NCBI RefSeq assembly: GCF_008370685.1 | Contig: NZ_VTZU01000018.1 | Span: 32,189-96,188 of the forward strand | From: Aquimarina sp. RZ0 | GTDB lineage: Bacteria > Bacteroidota > Bacteroidia > Flavobacteriales > Flavobacteriaceae | Direction of reading: 5' to 3' | Length of the DNA: 64,000 nucleotides | In this document: piece after piece, positions 41,701 through 50,785 of the stretch | Layout of the letters: every line of letters starts with the position of its first letter | Numbering within the stretch: the first letter of the stretch is position 1 | Notes under the pieces: generated by a model | What the model was told of the DNA's origin: nothing | The model's database searches: none | Seen by the model: the letters and a program-made list of their open reading frames with translations, nothing else | Program-made: the position numbers and the translations under genes

Positions 41701-41980
41701 TAGAGCTATATTCCTAACATCTCTTACTACTATTGCAGGGTTGGCACCACTAATTTTTGAAGAAAGCCGTCAGGCCAAATTTCTGATCCCCATGGCAATC
41801 TCTATTGCTTATGGGATAGGTTTTGCTACGGTACTTACATTATTAGTACTTCCATTATTTTTATCATTTAGCAATAATCTAAAAGTTGGAACCAAGTGGT
41901 TAATTACCGGGAATAAGATCACAAAAGAAGAAGTAGAGCGTGCTATAAAAGAACAAAACGAAGAACATGAAGAACATTAA
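38768..41980 (+). CDS. RND efflux permease (AcrB/MexB-like, HAE group)
   Basis: 1070 residues, the full length of AcrB-type pumps. Twelve helices in two halves with two large periplasmic loops. The proton-relay aspartates Asp397-Asp398 are in TM4 (GILVDDGIVIAENI), and the symmetrical GIMVNDGLVLIGKF lies in TM10. It exports drugs, lipids or other toxic compounds using the proton gradient. Middle gene of an adaptor-pump-channel operon; its end overlaps the channel gene by 14 bp. Confidence 0.95.
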   Translation: MRKVIAYFIKYHVAVNVVVLAFFGFGIAGVLSLKSSFFPLIDAKNININITYPGASPLEVEEGIVLKIEDNLKGLDGVERVTSTSRENSGNINVEIEKGKDIDFMLLEVKNAVDRVPSFPTGMEPLVVAKQEAIRPTISFSVSGKGIPLATLKQIGRQVENDLRGIDGISQISVSGYPAEEIEIAVDENTLLAYELSFNQVAQAVNQANILTTGGTIKTDAEEYLIRANNRSYYGNELSNLIVKTDLTGRTIRLKDVATIRDRFSETANATYFNGDLSINMEITSTNTEDLISSADNVKEYIEEFNQKYDNLSLNVISDRSITLVQRTELLTENAIIGMLLVLTFLSLFLNTRLAFWVAFGLPVAFMGMFIFAGSFGVTINVLSLFGMIIVIGILVDDGIVIAENIYQHYERGKTPVQAAIDGTIEVIPPIISAIITTILAFGIFLFLDGRIGEFFGEVSVIVILTLTVSLVEALIILPAHLAHSKALKKQDAKPKSSIGAIFSKLRYINTFGDKIMSWLRDNMYSPALRFTLQNKLFTFSIFVVFLVLTIGSIGGGIVRTSIFPRIASDRLSINLEMPNGTNEKTTDSIISLIEENAWLVNDELSEKYLKGEEYRGKKLFENVITNVGPGSASASLVINLLPGEERPDEVLSSLVTDLISEKVGPVIGVESLVYGSGGNFGGRPVSVSLLGNNIEELKAAKAELKQSMVRNSLLKDVTDNDPAGIKEIRLELKENAYLLGLNLRDIMAQVRAGFFGVQAQRFQRGQDEIRVWVRYDRENRSSISNLSDMRITTNTGERIPLNEIANYTIERGDVAVNHLDGRREIQISADLKNPETSSAPDILQEIRTVTMPEILSKYPTVTPSYEGQNREAGKFLGSLGSVGLTVLALIYITIAFTFRSYSQPLLLLLLIPLSLPAVALGHWAHSFSINLLSLLGIIALIGIMVNDGLVLIGKFNSNLKEGLTFDKAIYEAGRSRFRAIFLTSLTTIAGLAPLIFEESRQAKFLIPMAISIAYGIGFATVLTLLVLPLFLSFSNNLKVGTKWLITGNKITKEEVERAIKEQNEEHEEH

Positions 41981-43298
41981 AAACAAGAAGAGTTGTATTC
42001 TGTATTTGGTGACCTTTCTACTTTTAACTTCTACAGGGATTGCTCAGCAATTAACAAAAGAAGAAGCAATACGAGTAACCCTGGAAAATAATTTTGGGAT
42101 ACTTATCGCTACCAATACCATAGAAGCTGCTAATAATACAAAAGGAATTCTCAATTCGGGATATTTGCCGTCGATATCCGGAACTGCAGGAGCAGTTCAT
42201 AATATAGATAATACAGAGGCGACATTTGCCAATGGTAATGTAACCAAATTGGATGGAGCAGAAAGTGATCGTTTTAATGCCTCTGTCAGTCTTAATTATA
42301 CCTTATTTGATGGACTAGGACGCTATTATAATTATAAAAGATTTAAAGAACAATATAATCTAACAGGATTACAAGCCAGAGAAACTATAGAGAATACGAT
42401 TTTACAATTATTTAGTGTGTATTATGAAGTTGCCAGATTATCAGAAAATGTAGCCATACTGCAAGAAACGCTAAAAATATCTCAGGAAAGAATTACCAGA
42501 GCTACGTATCAGTTTGAATATGGACAAAATACAAAACTAGGTGTTCTAAATGCTCAGGTAGATGTAGCAAATGATAGTATTAATTTATTGAATACGCGTC
42601 AGCAGTTGATCAATACCAAGCGGGATTTGCAAGTAATTCTTAATGATGAATTAGAAAAAAGTGTAGAAGTAGATACAGGAATACAATTTATTCCAGAGTT
42701 GCAATTAGATACATATATCGAGAGCTATACAGATCATAATGTTACGTTATTGCAAAACGAAACGAATGTCAGGATTAATGAATACGATATCAAGGTGAGT
42801 AGATCCGGATATTTACCTACTATAGGACTTACCGGGACATATGGATGGAATAAAAATAATAATAATGCCGCTGCCTTTCTTACGACACAAACATCTACAG
42901 GGCTGTCTACATCATTAAATTTTTCGTGGAATCTTTTTGATGGAGGAAGTACAATAACAAGGATCAAGAATGCCAAAATTGCACTGGATAATCAGGAATT
43001 ATTAAAAAAACAAATAGAAGTGCAGGTCGACAGAGATGTTAAAAATGCAATAGGTAATTTTAAAAACTTACTGAGTATCTATGAGATTCAGCAACAGAAT
43101 GTACTGACTAATCAGAATAATTTTGAGCGTTCGCAGGAGCGTTTTAAACTAGGTCAAATCACATCAATAGAATTTAGGCAGGCACAGGTTAATCTTATCA
43201 ATGCCAAAACCAATAAGAATTTGGCAAAATACAATGCTAAGATTGCAGAACTACAATTACTGCAACTCACAGGGCAGTTGCTGAATGTTGACTTCTAA
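41967..43298 (+). CDS. TolC-type outer membrane efflux protein
   Basis: 443 residues. Signal peptide at ~1-27 (LYLVTFLLLTSTGIAQ), followed by two outer membrane efflux protein repeats with the usual NYTLFDGLGR and FSWNLFDGGSTITRI turns and long alpha-helical segments. It forms the exit duct for the RND pump. Its start overlaps the pump gene, which suggests translational coupling. Confidence 0.94.
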   Translation: MKNIKNKKSCILYLVTFLLLTSTGIAQQLTKEEAIRVTLENNFGILIATNTIEAANNTKGILNSGYLPSISGTAGAVHNIDNTEATFANGNVTKLDGAESDRFNASVSLNYTLFDGLGRYYNYKRFKEQYNLTGLQARETIENTILQLFSVYYEVARLSENVAILQETLKISQERITRATYQFEYGQNTKLGVLNAQVDVANDSINLLNTRQQLINTKRDLQVILNDELEKSVEVDTGIQFIPELQLDTYIESYTDHNVTLLQNETNVRINEYDIKVSRSGYLPTIGLTGTYGWNKNNNNAAAFLTTQTSTGLSTSLNFSWNLFDGGSTITRIKNAKIALDNQELLKKQIEVQVDRDVKNAIGNFKNLLSIYEIQQQNVLTNQNNFERSQERFKLGQITSIEFRQAQVNLINAKTNKNLAKYNAKIAELQLLQLTGQLLNVDF

Positions 43299-43467
43299 TT
43301 CTGATATTGTGGAATTGATGAAGGAGAATAATAGTTAATAGGATGATATTAGAAAAATATTAATGATAGTGATTTTTGTAAAAAACGTATCGAGAAATTT
43401 TTCAAAGGCGAGAATTTGACAGTAGCATTGAATTGTAGGATCATATGTGTTTTAAAGTAACAGAAAA

Positions 43468-43659
<192 letters not shown>

Positions 43660-44181
43660 CATAATACCATCTTAACTTTGTAATAGCACTAATAAATTCA
43701 ATTTCTATAGACACGATGTCAGAGTTAAAATGGGATAACATGTATTTCTAATTGAATAGTTACTTACTTACCTTACGCATAAATACATGCCCAGAATTGT
43801 GTCGTTTTTGTGCTTCACATAATAATGTGATTTTTTAAAATGGAGTCAAACAATCAAAGATTTACCTTATAGAAATTAAGGTAGAAGACAACATCGTGTT
43901 TATAAGATATTTCTGAGTATAGTTGAAAAATAGCTTTGATAAATGGGGAATTTTGCTTTATTTTGTTGTTTAGATACTGTGAACTGATAGCAGTTTTAAT
44001 GAATATCCACTCAAAAGAGATTAAGGTATCATAATATATGATAATCTGATTTTCTATTATTAGGTAGGTTTATGTCAGAATTGTATGATACTCTTGATAT
44101 ATAAAATAGAGGATGTATATCTTTTATGTTGGTGTTAACAGTATTTGAAACTGAAAATTAGACTAACATCTAACACAATCA
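43660..44181. other. Intergenic, no gene seen
   Basis: About 520 bp of AT-rich DNA. I see no convincing open frame or structured RNA; the promoter of the following broken gene should be near its right end. Confidence 0.45.
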
Positions 44182-45185
44182 ATGAAATTTTGGATTTCAC
44201 TTTTATTATTACTTTTTAACTGGGCAATAATTGCTCAAGTGAATCCAAACTACCATAGAGTAATACGATTTGTGATTAAAAAATTCGTATAAATTCATTG
44301 AATTATTTTTTCTTTATGCAAGGCAAAAAAATCAAGCATAGCTATAGCTACGGTTTATTTTTTAAACGAAGTAGAAAGGAAAAAGAAACGATGAATATGC
44401 GAAATTTTTAGTTATAAATCGTATAAAAAGGATATTCTCGAAAAGACGGAACTTACATTAAGTCATATTACAGAACAAATAGAAACAATACTAATCGAGA
44501 TAATTATACAACCAAACCGAACATAAACCCTCATACAGGGAAACGAGGATATATTGAACCTGACAATAAAGCAACTTATAATTACGATTATTCTCGGTCT
44601 ACATATTCTAATCGAAGTACAGACCGTACAAATTATAAAAATTCAACTGTTAGTTTTTTTACCAATTATGGTCAAGCTGGTAATACGAAAATTTGGATTG
44701 ACGGTTCTTATAAAGGTAATTTGAGAAGTTACTTTCAATCTGGCAGTCCAAATTGTGGACAAAACGGAACATTAAAAGTTTCTTTAATGCCTGGAGAACA
44801 TAGCTATAGAGCAGAAGATGGTGCTGGGTTTTATTGGGAAGGTACATTCAGAACTACTGCAAATAATTGCGAGACATTAAAATTAAATTCAACAGCAGAA
44901 AACCGATATAATTTGGGAATTTCGGCAGCTAAAAAAAATTATAAAACATCTTATTGGAACTATGTTATTCCCTATACTGTAACTGCTTTTGACCCTTATA
45001 TCGGGGCAGGAACAACATTAGCTATTGATTTATTTCCGCCAAGTCATTATAGAACCGGAGACAAAAACTTCGACAAAGGATATCGAAAAGTGGCTGGAAA
45101 AAAGAAAGTTTTAGTAACTGTAATTTCATTTAGTTTAGGTTTTTTAACTCACAAATTAATCGGAGACGGATTAAATAAAAGTTAA
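44182..45185 (+). pseudogene. Secreted protein gene split by MITE-like element
   Basis: The 5' piece (44182-44263) encodes a signal peptide and the first mature residues (MKFWISLLLLLFNW ... AQVNPNYHRV), then runs into the mobile element and stops within it. The 3' piece is open from 44427 to 45185 and continues as GYSRKDGTYIKSYYRTN, exactly what follows NPNYHRV-type starts in flavobacterial homologs with the Y-x-R-x-DGT-x-V pattern. Removing the element and one target copy joins the two pieces, except for one extra base in the A-run, so a frameshift has also occurred. The 3' piece has a GNTKIWIDGSYKG-like domain and a C-terminal hydrophobic helix. Original function unknown. A downstream Met at 44721 could start a 154-residue remnant. 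Confidence 0.8.
44261..44426 (-). mobile_element. Complete MITE-like element, inserted in a gene
   Basis: 160 bp (44264-44423), starting TACGATTT and ending AAATCGTA, flanked by TAA (44261-44263 and 44424-44426). It is the reverse complement of the element at 51694-51853, with no difference seen on reading both. Imperfect terminal inverted repeats of about 28 bp. No transposase is encoded. It interrupts the gene described at 44182-45185. Confidence 0.9.
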
Positions 45186-45462
45186 AATAGAACATATTAA
45201 AAACTGCTGATAATACAAATAATCAAAATTAGGTAGGTTTCAGGAATCCCAATAATTTATTACCTTGTTTTGTTTAATGCTGATTTGTTATGTTAACTAA
45301 TAACTGATCATAAAAAAATATCACTCCATTATACTCAAAAAAAGAATTAATATAACTGCACTTGTTATAGATTTTCACTATTAATATAAAACAGATACAA
45401 CAATACTTTTATAAGAGATCTTCTTTTTGTAAACATAATCTTGCTTAATAAATATAATCATG

Positions 45463-45479
45463 TTGGTAATTACTAACAT
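45463..45479. promoter_or_regulatory. HipB operator-like inverted repeat, site 1
   Basis: TTGGTAATTACTAACAT: two half-sites TTGGTA and TACTAA around a 2-bp centre, followed by CAT. Matches site 2 and site 3. Confidence 0.55.
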
Positions 45480-45557
45480 AGCCTGGATATGATAAATTAA
45501 TGTGTGCTTTTACCTACACTATGTAGTTTGTTTAATTATTTTTTTAGTATATTTAAA

Positions 45558-45574
45558 TTGGTAAATACCAACAT
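45558..45574. promoter_or_regulatory. HipB operator-like inverted repeat, site 2
   Basis: TTGGTAAATACCAACAT: perfect half-sites TTGGTA and TACCAA. Located 25 bp before the hipB start codon. Confidence 0.6.
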
Positions 45575-45598
45575 TAAGTATAGATAATAATAATAAAG

Positions 45599-45615
45599 AT
45601 GGCAAATACTAACAT
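45599..45615. promoter_or_regulatory. HipB operator-like repeat, site 3, over the hipB start codon
   Basis: ATGGCAAATACTAACAT: the left half-site has two changes, the right half and the trailing CAT are conserved. It overlaps the first codons of hipB, so binding there could block initiation. Confidence 0.45.
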
Positions 45616-45952
45616 AAGCTGGCATAGTTTAAGTGATACTGCAATAATTTCTCTTATAGGTAAATACATAAAACACCAACGTTTACGTCAGAATAAGACA
45701 CAGGCAAAAATTGCAGAAATTGCAGGGATTAACCGGTGGACCATGAGTAAAATTGAAAATGGAGAGCCAATATCTTTAGTCTCCTTACTACAAATCCTAA
45801 GAGCTCTTGATCAGCTGGAGATACTTGATGTTTTTAAGATTCAAACGCAACCAAGTCCTTTAGAGTTGGCCAAATTGGAAAGGCAAAAACGGTTAAGAGC
45901 CAGTGCTAGTAAATATAATGATGATAACAGTCAACCAGAAAGTGAATGGTAG
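45599..45952 (+). CDS. hipB: HipB-like antitoxin, Xre-type DNA-binding protein
   Basis: 117 residues with a Cro/CI-type helix-turn-helix (~33-80, RQNKTQAKIAEIAGINRWTMSKIENGE) and a basic C-terminus. As in other hipBA modules it should bind HipA, neutralise it, and repress its own operon. Its stop overlaps the hipA start (ATG at 45946), indicating translational coupling. Three operator-like repeats lie upstream and over its start. Confidence 0.9.
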   Translation: MANTNISWHSLSDTAIISLIGKYIKHQRLRQNKTQAKIAEIAGINRWTMSKIENGEPISLVSLLQILRALDQLEILDVFKIQTQPSPLELAKLERQKRLRASASKYNDDNSQPESEW

Positions 45953-47259
45953 AGGTAACAACAGCATTTGTCAAAATTTGGGGTAGAACTGTTGGAGCCA
46001 TAGCCTGGGATGAGAACCAGAAGCTTGCCAGTTTTGAATATGATCCAAAATTTAAAACGCTGGGTATAGATTTGGCACCCGTAAAAATGCCAATCCAATC
46101 CAATCAAAGCATATTTTCATTTCCAGAATTAATCGCTCCAAAAAATAGTGAATACAATACTTTTAAAGGATTGCCAGGTTTACTAGCTGATGTGTTACCC
46201 GACAAATATGGAAATCAGTTAATCAATATCTGGCTCGCACAAAATGGCCGTCCCGAAAACAGTATGAACCCAATAGAACAACTCTGTTTTATTGGAACAA
46301 GAGGTATGGGAGCTTTAGAATTCGAACCATCACAACTTCAATCGACCAAAAAAACATTTCAAGTAGAAATGAATAGTCTGGTAATGATTGCTCAGCGAAT
46401 GCTACATAAGAGAGAGCAGTTTGAGGTGAATGTCGATAAAGATGAAAAACAGGCAATGATGGAGATTCTGAAAATAGGAACATCTGCCGGAGGCGCAAGA
46501 CCGAAGGCAATTATCGCCTATAATGAAAAAACGGGACAGGTTCGTTCCGGACAAACAGATGCGCCCAGGGGATTCGAACATTGGTTAATAAAACTAGACA
46601 GTGTAAGCGATGCACAATTTGGAGAAAGTAACGGTTACGGGCGCATAGAAATGGCATATTATAATATGGCAAGAGATTGCGAGATACAAATGATGGCATC
46701 GGATCTACTTTGTGAAAATGGTCGGGCTCATTTTATGACAAAAAGATTTGACAGAGAAAAAGGTGCTGTAAAACATCATATCCAGACATTTTGTGCCATG
46801 CAGCATTATGATTTTAACGAAGTGAGAAGTTATAGCTATGAACAATTATTCCAGACTATGAGAATGTTACGCTTACCATATCCGGATGCGGAGCAAATGT
46901 ATCGCAGAATGGTATTTAATGTCATTGCAAGAAATTGTGATGATCATACAAAGAATTTTGCTTTTCGGCTTAAAGAAGGCGACCATTGGGAATTAGCACC
47001 AGCGTATGATGTTTGCCACGCATATAGACCAGATAGTATGTGGGTAAGCCAACACGCCCTGAGCATACAAGGAAAAAGAATAGGTATCACAAAAGAGGAT
47101 TTGATAAGCTTTGCTAAAGCCATGAATGTAAAAAAACCTCATAATATCATCTCTCAAATCAATGAAAAAGTACAGCAATGGAATGATTATGCTGAGGAGG
47201 TAAAAGCAAATAGCGGTCTTAGAGATGCTATAAAAGAAACACTTTTGAATCTAAAATAA
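45946..47259 (+). CDS. hipA: HipA-like serine/threonine kinase toxin
   Basis: 437 residues, close to the E. coli HipA length. N-terminal HipA_N region with KGLPGLLADVLPDKYGN (~74-90) and FIGTRGMGALEFEP (~115-128). A P-loop-like GTSAGGARPKA with Ser180 corresponds to the autophosphorylation site. Catalytic segment ARNCDDHTKNFAF (Asp332/333, Asn337) and metal-binding APAYD (Asp355). HipA kinases phosphorylate aminoacyl-tRNA synthetases (GltX in E. coli) and induce growth arrest. All key residues are present, so it looks active; its target here is unknown. Confidence 0.92.
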   Translation: MVEVTTAFVKIWGRTVGAIAWDENQKLASFEYDPKFKTLGIDLAPVKMPIQSNQSIFSFPELIAPKNSEYNTFKGLPGLLADVLPDKYGNQLINIWLAQNGRPENSMNPIEQLCFIGTRGMGALEFEPSQLQSTKKTFQVEMNSLVMIAQRMLHKREQFEVNVDKDEKQAMMEILKIGTSAGGARPKAIIAYNEKTGQVRSGQTDAPRGFEHWLIKLDSVSDAQFGESNGYGRIEMAYYNMARDCEIQMMASDLLCENGRAHFMTKRFDREKGAVKHHIQTFCAMQHYDFNEVRSYSYEQLFQTMRMLRLPYPDAEQMYRRMVFNVIARNCDDHTKNFAFRLKEGDHWELAPAYDVCHAYRPDSMWVSQHALSIQGKRIGITKEDLISFAKAMNVKKPHNIISQINEKVQQWNDYAEEVKANSGLRDAIKETLLNLK

Positions 47260-47286
47260 TAAGTCAAACCATTTCATAAATAAGCA

Positions 47287-47874
47287 TTGAAAGAATACCA
47301 AAATATACTAGATAATATTAAGCGATATGTTTCTTTACAAGAAGAAGATGCACAGCAATTTATAGAAATTATTAGAACAACTCATATCAAACGCAGACAA
47401 TTTATTGTACAGCCTGATTTTGTATGTTCACATCAAACCTATGTGCAAAAAGGGGCATTCAGAAGTTATTTTGTGAATAGTGAGGGCGTAGAACACACCA
47501 TACAGTTTGCAATTGAAGATTGGTTTATTAGTGATTTTAATAGCTATATCAATCAAACCCCGGCATCTCTGTATGTAGAAGCATTAGAAGATGCTATTGT
47601 ACAGCAAATAGCCTATGAGGATGTAGAAAAGCTTTGTGCTAAGAACCCAAAATTTGAACGATTCTTTAGATTAGTAGCACAAAAATCTTTTGCCTTCTCT
47701 CAGCGACGTGTACTATCCAATTTGGGTAAATCAGCAGAAGAACGCTACATTGAATTTATGAAACAGTATCCCGCTATTGTACAGCGAGTTCCGCAATATG
47801 CCTTAGCGTCCTACCTGGGAATGTCAGCAGAATTTTTGAGTAAAATAAGAAAACGATTAGCCTCAAAATATTGA
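47287..47874 (+). CDS. Crp/Fnr family regulator (cNMP-binding-like)
   Basis: 195 residues from a TTG start (47287); no better ATG is seen in frame. N-terminal cupin-like sensor (KGAFRSYFVNSEGVEHTIQF) and C-terminal helix-turn-helix (VPQYALASYLGMSAEFLSKIRKRL). The sensor lacks the Arg/Glu set of a true cAMP site, as in most Bacteroidota homologs. It sits 27 bp after hipA and 99 bp before the peroxiredoxin gene, and may control the latter two genes. Confidence 0.85.
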   Translation: MKEYQNILDNIKRYVSLQEEDAQQFIEIIRTTHIKRRQFIVQPDFVCSHQTYVQKGAFRSYFVNSEGVEHTIQFAIEDWFISDFNSYINQTPASLYVEALEDAIVQQIAYEDVEKLCAKNPKFERFFRLVAQKSFAFSQRRVLSNLGKSAEERYIEFMKQYPAIVQRVPQYALASYLGMSAEFLSKIRKRLASKY

Positions 47875-47973
47875 ACTGGTTCAAGAAGATTTCCTAATCT
47901 AGTTCATTTTCCATCTTGGTACGTTCTCACAACTTTGTAAAGTCGATTTTGACATCTAATAAAACAAAGTGAT

Positions 47974-48642
47974 ATGAATACCAAAAAACAAATACCCTCG
48001 TATCAAAATAGTCTGCAAAGACTACGAGAAAATTTAGGTGGAATGCTACCAGAAGCTGCATTAAAAGTTTTTGATTATGATGCTCAGAGTTTGCAATCCC
48101 AACAGCATTCAATACTACAACTTAATACCGGTGATAAAGCACCTGGTTTTACACTGTCGAATACAGTAAACCAGGCCATAAAACTTTCTGAGTTATTAAA
48201 AAAAGGGAAGGTCGTTCTTATTTTTTATAGAGGTGTTTGGTGTCCCTACTGTAATCTGCAATTATTCCAGTATCAAAGCGTATTGAGCAAAATTAAATCA
48301 TTAGGAGCTCAATTGGTAGCGATCTCTCCGCAAACACCAGATGCATCACTAAGCATTAAAGAAAAAAATGAGTTAGGATTTGAAGTATTAAGTGATAACG
48401 GAAACATTGTTGCCAGAAATTACACTAAGGTGTTTAGAAACAAGGATGCTCCCGTAGATGCCATGACAGCACTCGGCTTTGATTTTGGAAGTCATTACTC
48501 TGATGACTCCAGAGAGCTGCCAGTTCCAGCGGTTTTTATTATCGATAGTGACAGTACTATTTCATTTGCTAAATCGCTGGGAGGTGATTACCGAAATCGC
48601 GTAGAAGTTTCTGAAATTATTGATTCATTAAAAAAATCATAA
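47974..48642 (+). CDS. Peroxiredoxin-like (AhpC/TSA family) protein
   Basis: 222 residues. Thioredoxin-fold with the active segment YRGVWCPYCNLQL (Cys90 and Cys93, CxxC). It carries a long N-terminal helix before the fold, as in the 'peroxiredoxin-like' group in Bacteroidota. Likely reduces peroxides or acts as a thiol oxidoreductase in the cytoplasm. In an apparent operon with the SDR gene (2-bp gap). Confidence 0.88.
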   Translation: MNTKKQIPSYQNSLQRLRENLGGMLPEAALKVFDYDAQSLQSQQHSILQLNTGDKAPGFTLSNTVNQAIKLSELLKKGKVVLIFYRGVWCPYCNLQLFQYQSVLSKIKSLGAQLVAISPQTPDASLSIKEKNELGFEVLSDNGNIVARNYTKVFRNKDAPVDAMTALGFDFGSHYSDDSRELPVPAVFIIDSDSTISFAKSLGGDYRNRVEVSEIIDSLKKS

Positions 48643-48644
48643 CA

Positions 48645-49475
48645 ATGTATTGTAGAATTTGGTTGATAACAGGAATATCAAGTGGTTTAGGTAAAGCTCT
48701 TGCAGAATCAGTGATGGCAAAAGATGATTTTGTCATCGGAACATTTAGAAAACAATCTCAGGTAGATGAATTCAACAAAAAACATGCTAAAAGTGGATAC
48801 GGGCTGTTATTGGATATTACGGATCAGAAAGGTATTGAAGAGCATATAGAAATGGTTATCTCAAAATTTGGTAGGATAGATATTTTAGTTAACAATGCAG
48901 GTATAGGATTTGCAGGAGCTGTTGAAGAAACCTCTATGGACGAGGTTAGAATAGTTTTTAATCCTAATTTTTTTGGCACTTTAAAAATGACGCAAGCAGT
49001 ATTACCATATATGCGCAAAGAGAAAAAAGGACATATCGTTCAGATCTCATCACACGGTGGTATCAAAGCATTTGCAGGTTTTGGGATATACAATGCCAGT
49101 AAGTTTGCATTAGAAGGTCTTAGCGAAGCATTGGCTCAAGAAGTGCTACCATTGGGTATTCACGTATCGATTGTAGAGCCAGGACCATTCAGAACAAAAT
49201 TTGCAGGAGAGGGACTAAGGTTTGCTAAAAATAAAATGGATGACTATGCAGAAACTGCAGGCGTGTTTAGATCCAAATTAAAAGCAGTTAATGGGCTGCA
49301 AGAAGGTGATCCTGTAAAAGCATCTACTGCAATTATCAATCATGTAGATAGTAAAAATCCAACCCTGCGTTTACCGCTGGGAAAAGTGGCTGTCAGGACC
49401 ATCAGAATGAAATTAGAGAATGTAATATCAGATTTGGAAATCAACAGAAAAATTGCAGAAAATGTAGTGTATTAA
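48645..49475 (+). CDS. Short-chain dehydrogenase/reductase (SDR)
   Basis: 276 residues. Cofactor motif TGISSGLG (9-16), NNAG (83-86), and catalytic Ser135/136, Tyr149 and Lys153 (YNASK). A classical SDR, likely NADP(H)-dependent; substrate unknown. It starts 2 bp after the peroxiredoxin gene and is followed by a terminator at 49656. Confidence 0.9.
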   Translation: MYCRIWLITGISSGLGKALAESVMAKDDFVIGTFRKQSQVDEFNKKHAKSGYGLLLDITDQKGIEEHIEMVISKFGRIDILVNNAGIGFAGAVEETSMDEVRIVFNPNFFGTLKMTQAVLPYMRKEKKGHIVQISSHGGIKAFAGFGIYNASKFALEGLSEALAQEVLPLGIHVSIVEPGPFRTKFAGEGLRFAKNKMDDYAETAGVFRSKLKAVNGLQEGDPVKASTAIINHVDSKNPTLRLPLGKVAVRTIRMKLENVISDLEINRKIAENVVY

Positions 49476-49655
49476 TCCCTGAGGTATTAGCAGCGTTATC
49501 TGATCTTGTATTAGAGAAATATGGCTAAAAAAGTATCCGTCAGGTAATCAAAAGAGTAGTAAGTGTAGATATATGAATGTTTTAACAAACATATATTTTA
49601 TAAAATCTACATCATGTTGAGTTAAATTTTTATTTTTTTTATGTCATATATATGT

Positions 49656-49686
49656 AAACAGCACTATTTTTATAGTGCTGTTTTTT
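49656..49686 (+). terminator. Strong rho-independent-type terminator
   Basis: A perfect 12-bp stem (AAACAGCACTAT with its complement), a 4-nt loop and a run of T. It lies 180 bp after the SDR stop and closes that operon. Confidence 0.8.
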
Positions 49687-50785
49687 AGTTGTTTATGAAT
49701 TAAGGAGGTTTATGGAGTATGAACTTTAAGTTAAATAAGTAAATCTTTTTAGCACACGTTTGTAAATAAAGAAATAATATTAGATATTAGACCTGTGCAA
49801 AGTTATTTGATAGAATTTATATCATTTTAGTCCAGAATTATTCATATAAAAATCAATAAGTTTTAGTGGGTGATTTTAAGATAAAATGATATTATTAGAT
49901 ATATATCTTGATACTATCAAAGTAACAATCGAATATTCATTTTTTTACAATACTTTATTTTTTAGTCAAATACAAACTTGCTAATTGACCAAACGGAGTT
50001 GTGTTTACAGATGAATGAAACTTGAATCTTAAAACTAAACCAAATCTTTTCAAATGATGAAAAAAAAACTTAATTCTTCAATCTCAGATCTGCGTTGAAG
50101 AAGGCTTTATTGGAGTAAAGCTAAATAATTGACAAGTATTTTATAAATATCTAAATGAAGAAAAATGTTCAACAAAATAGTGTTTTGTAATGCGTTCTTT
50201 TTTAATTAAATATATTTTTATATAACATACACAAATCTTCCCCAGTCAAAACAGCTTTCTTGTATTTATTTGCAGAACTTTATTTTAGTAATTTACTATA
50301 ACTTGCCTTGAAAAGTATTAGTTACTAACAGTTAATTAATAAAGTTTGTATAATGTCGGAAATACGTGCTCTTTAAACATAGTAAAAAAATAAAACATTA
50401 AAAATCAAAAGATTAATTAGGATTTGATGTTTGTTTGGAAAATGTTATGAGGAGAAAATTTACACCATAGCAATTATCCTTTTCAGACCATAAAATTCTT
50501 TTTTTAATTGATGTGTTTTAAACCCTAAATTTAAAAAACGATTATATAATTAACATAAAAATACATTAAACCTTGATAATCATTGATATGATTTTAAATC
50601 AAGTACTAATATTTTTTTGTTATAAAATTAATTAGATTTTATTCAAAATAACCTTACCCCATACCTTTATAAAAGAATGAAGGCAAGACATTCATTTTTA
50701 TAAAATTTTAAACTTTTATTAGAATCAGACTGCATATAAACTAGTATAAACAGTATTGAGAAGTTAACCAACTAAATTTTAAGTT
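49687..50785. other. Long AT-rich gene desert before the NusG-like gene
   Basis: About 1.1 kb without a recognisable gene, RNA or repeat. It must hold the promoter and leader of the NusG-like gene. I saw no clear open frame or terminal-repeat signature. Confidence 0.5.

Larger units (their letters stand above)
45186..45598. other. Intergenic region holding hipBA control sites
   Basis: No gene. It contains the operator-like repeats listed separately and presumably the hipBA promoter. Confidence 0.6.

Noticed and set aside
44659..44847. 62-residue minus-strand frame
   Set aside because: Antisense to the 3' half of the split secreted-protein gene.
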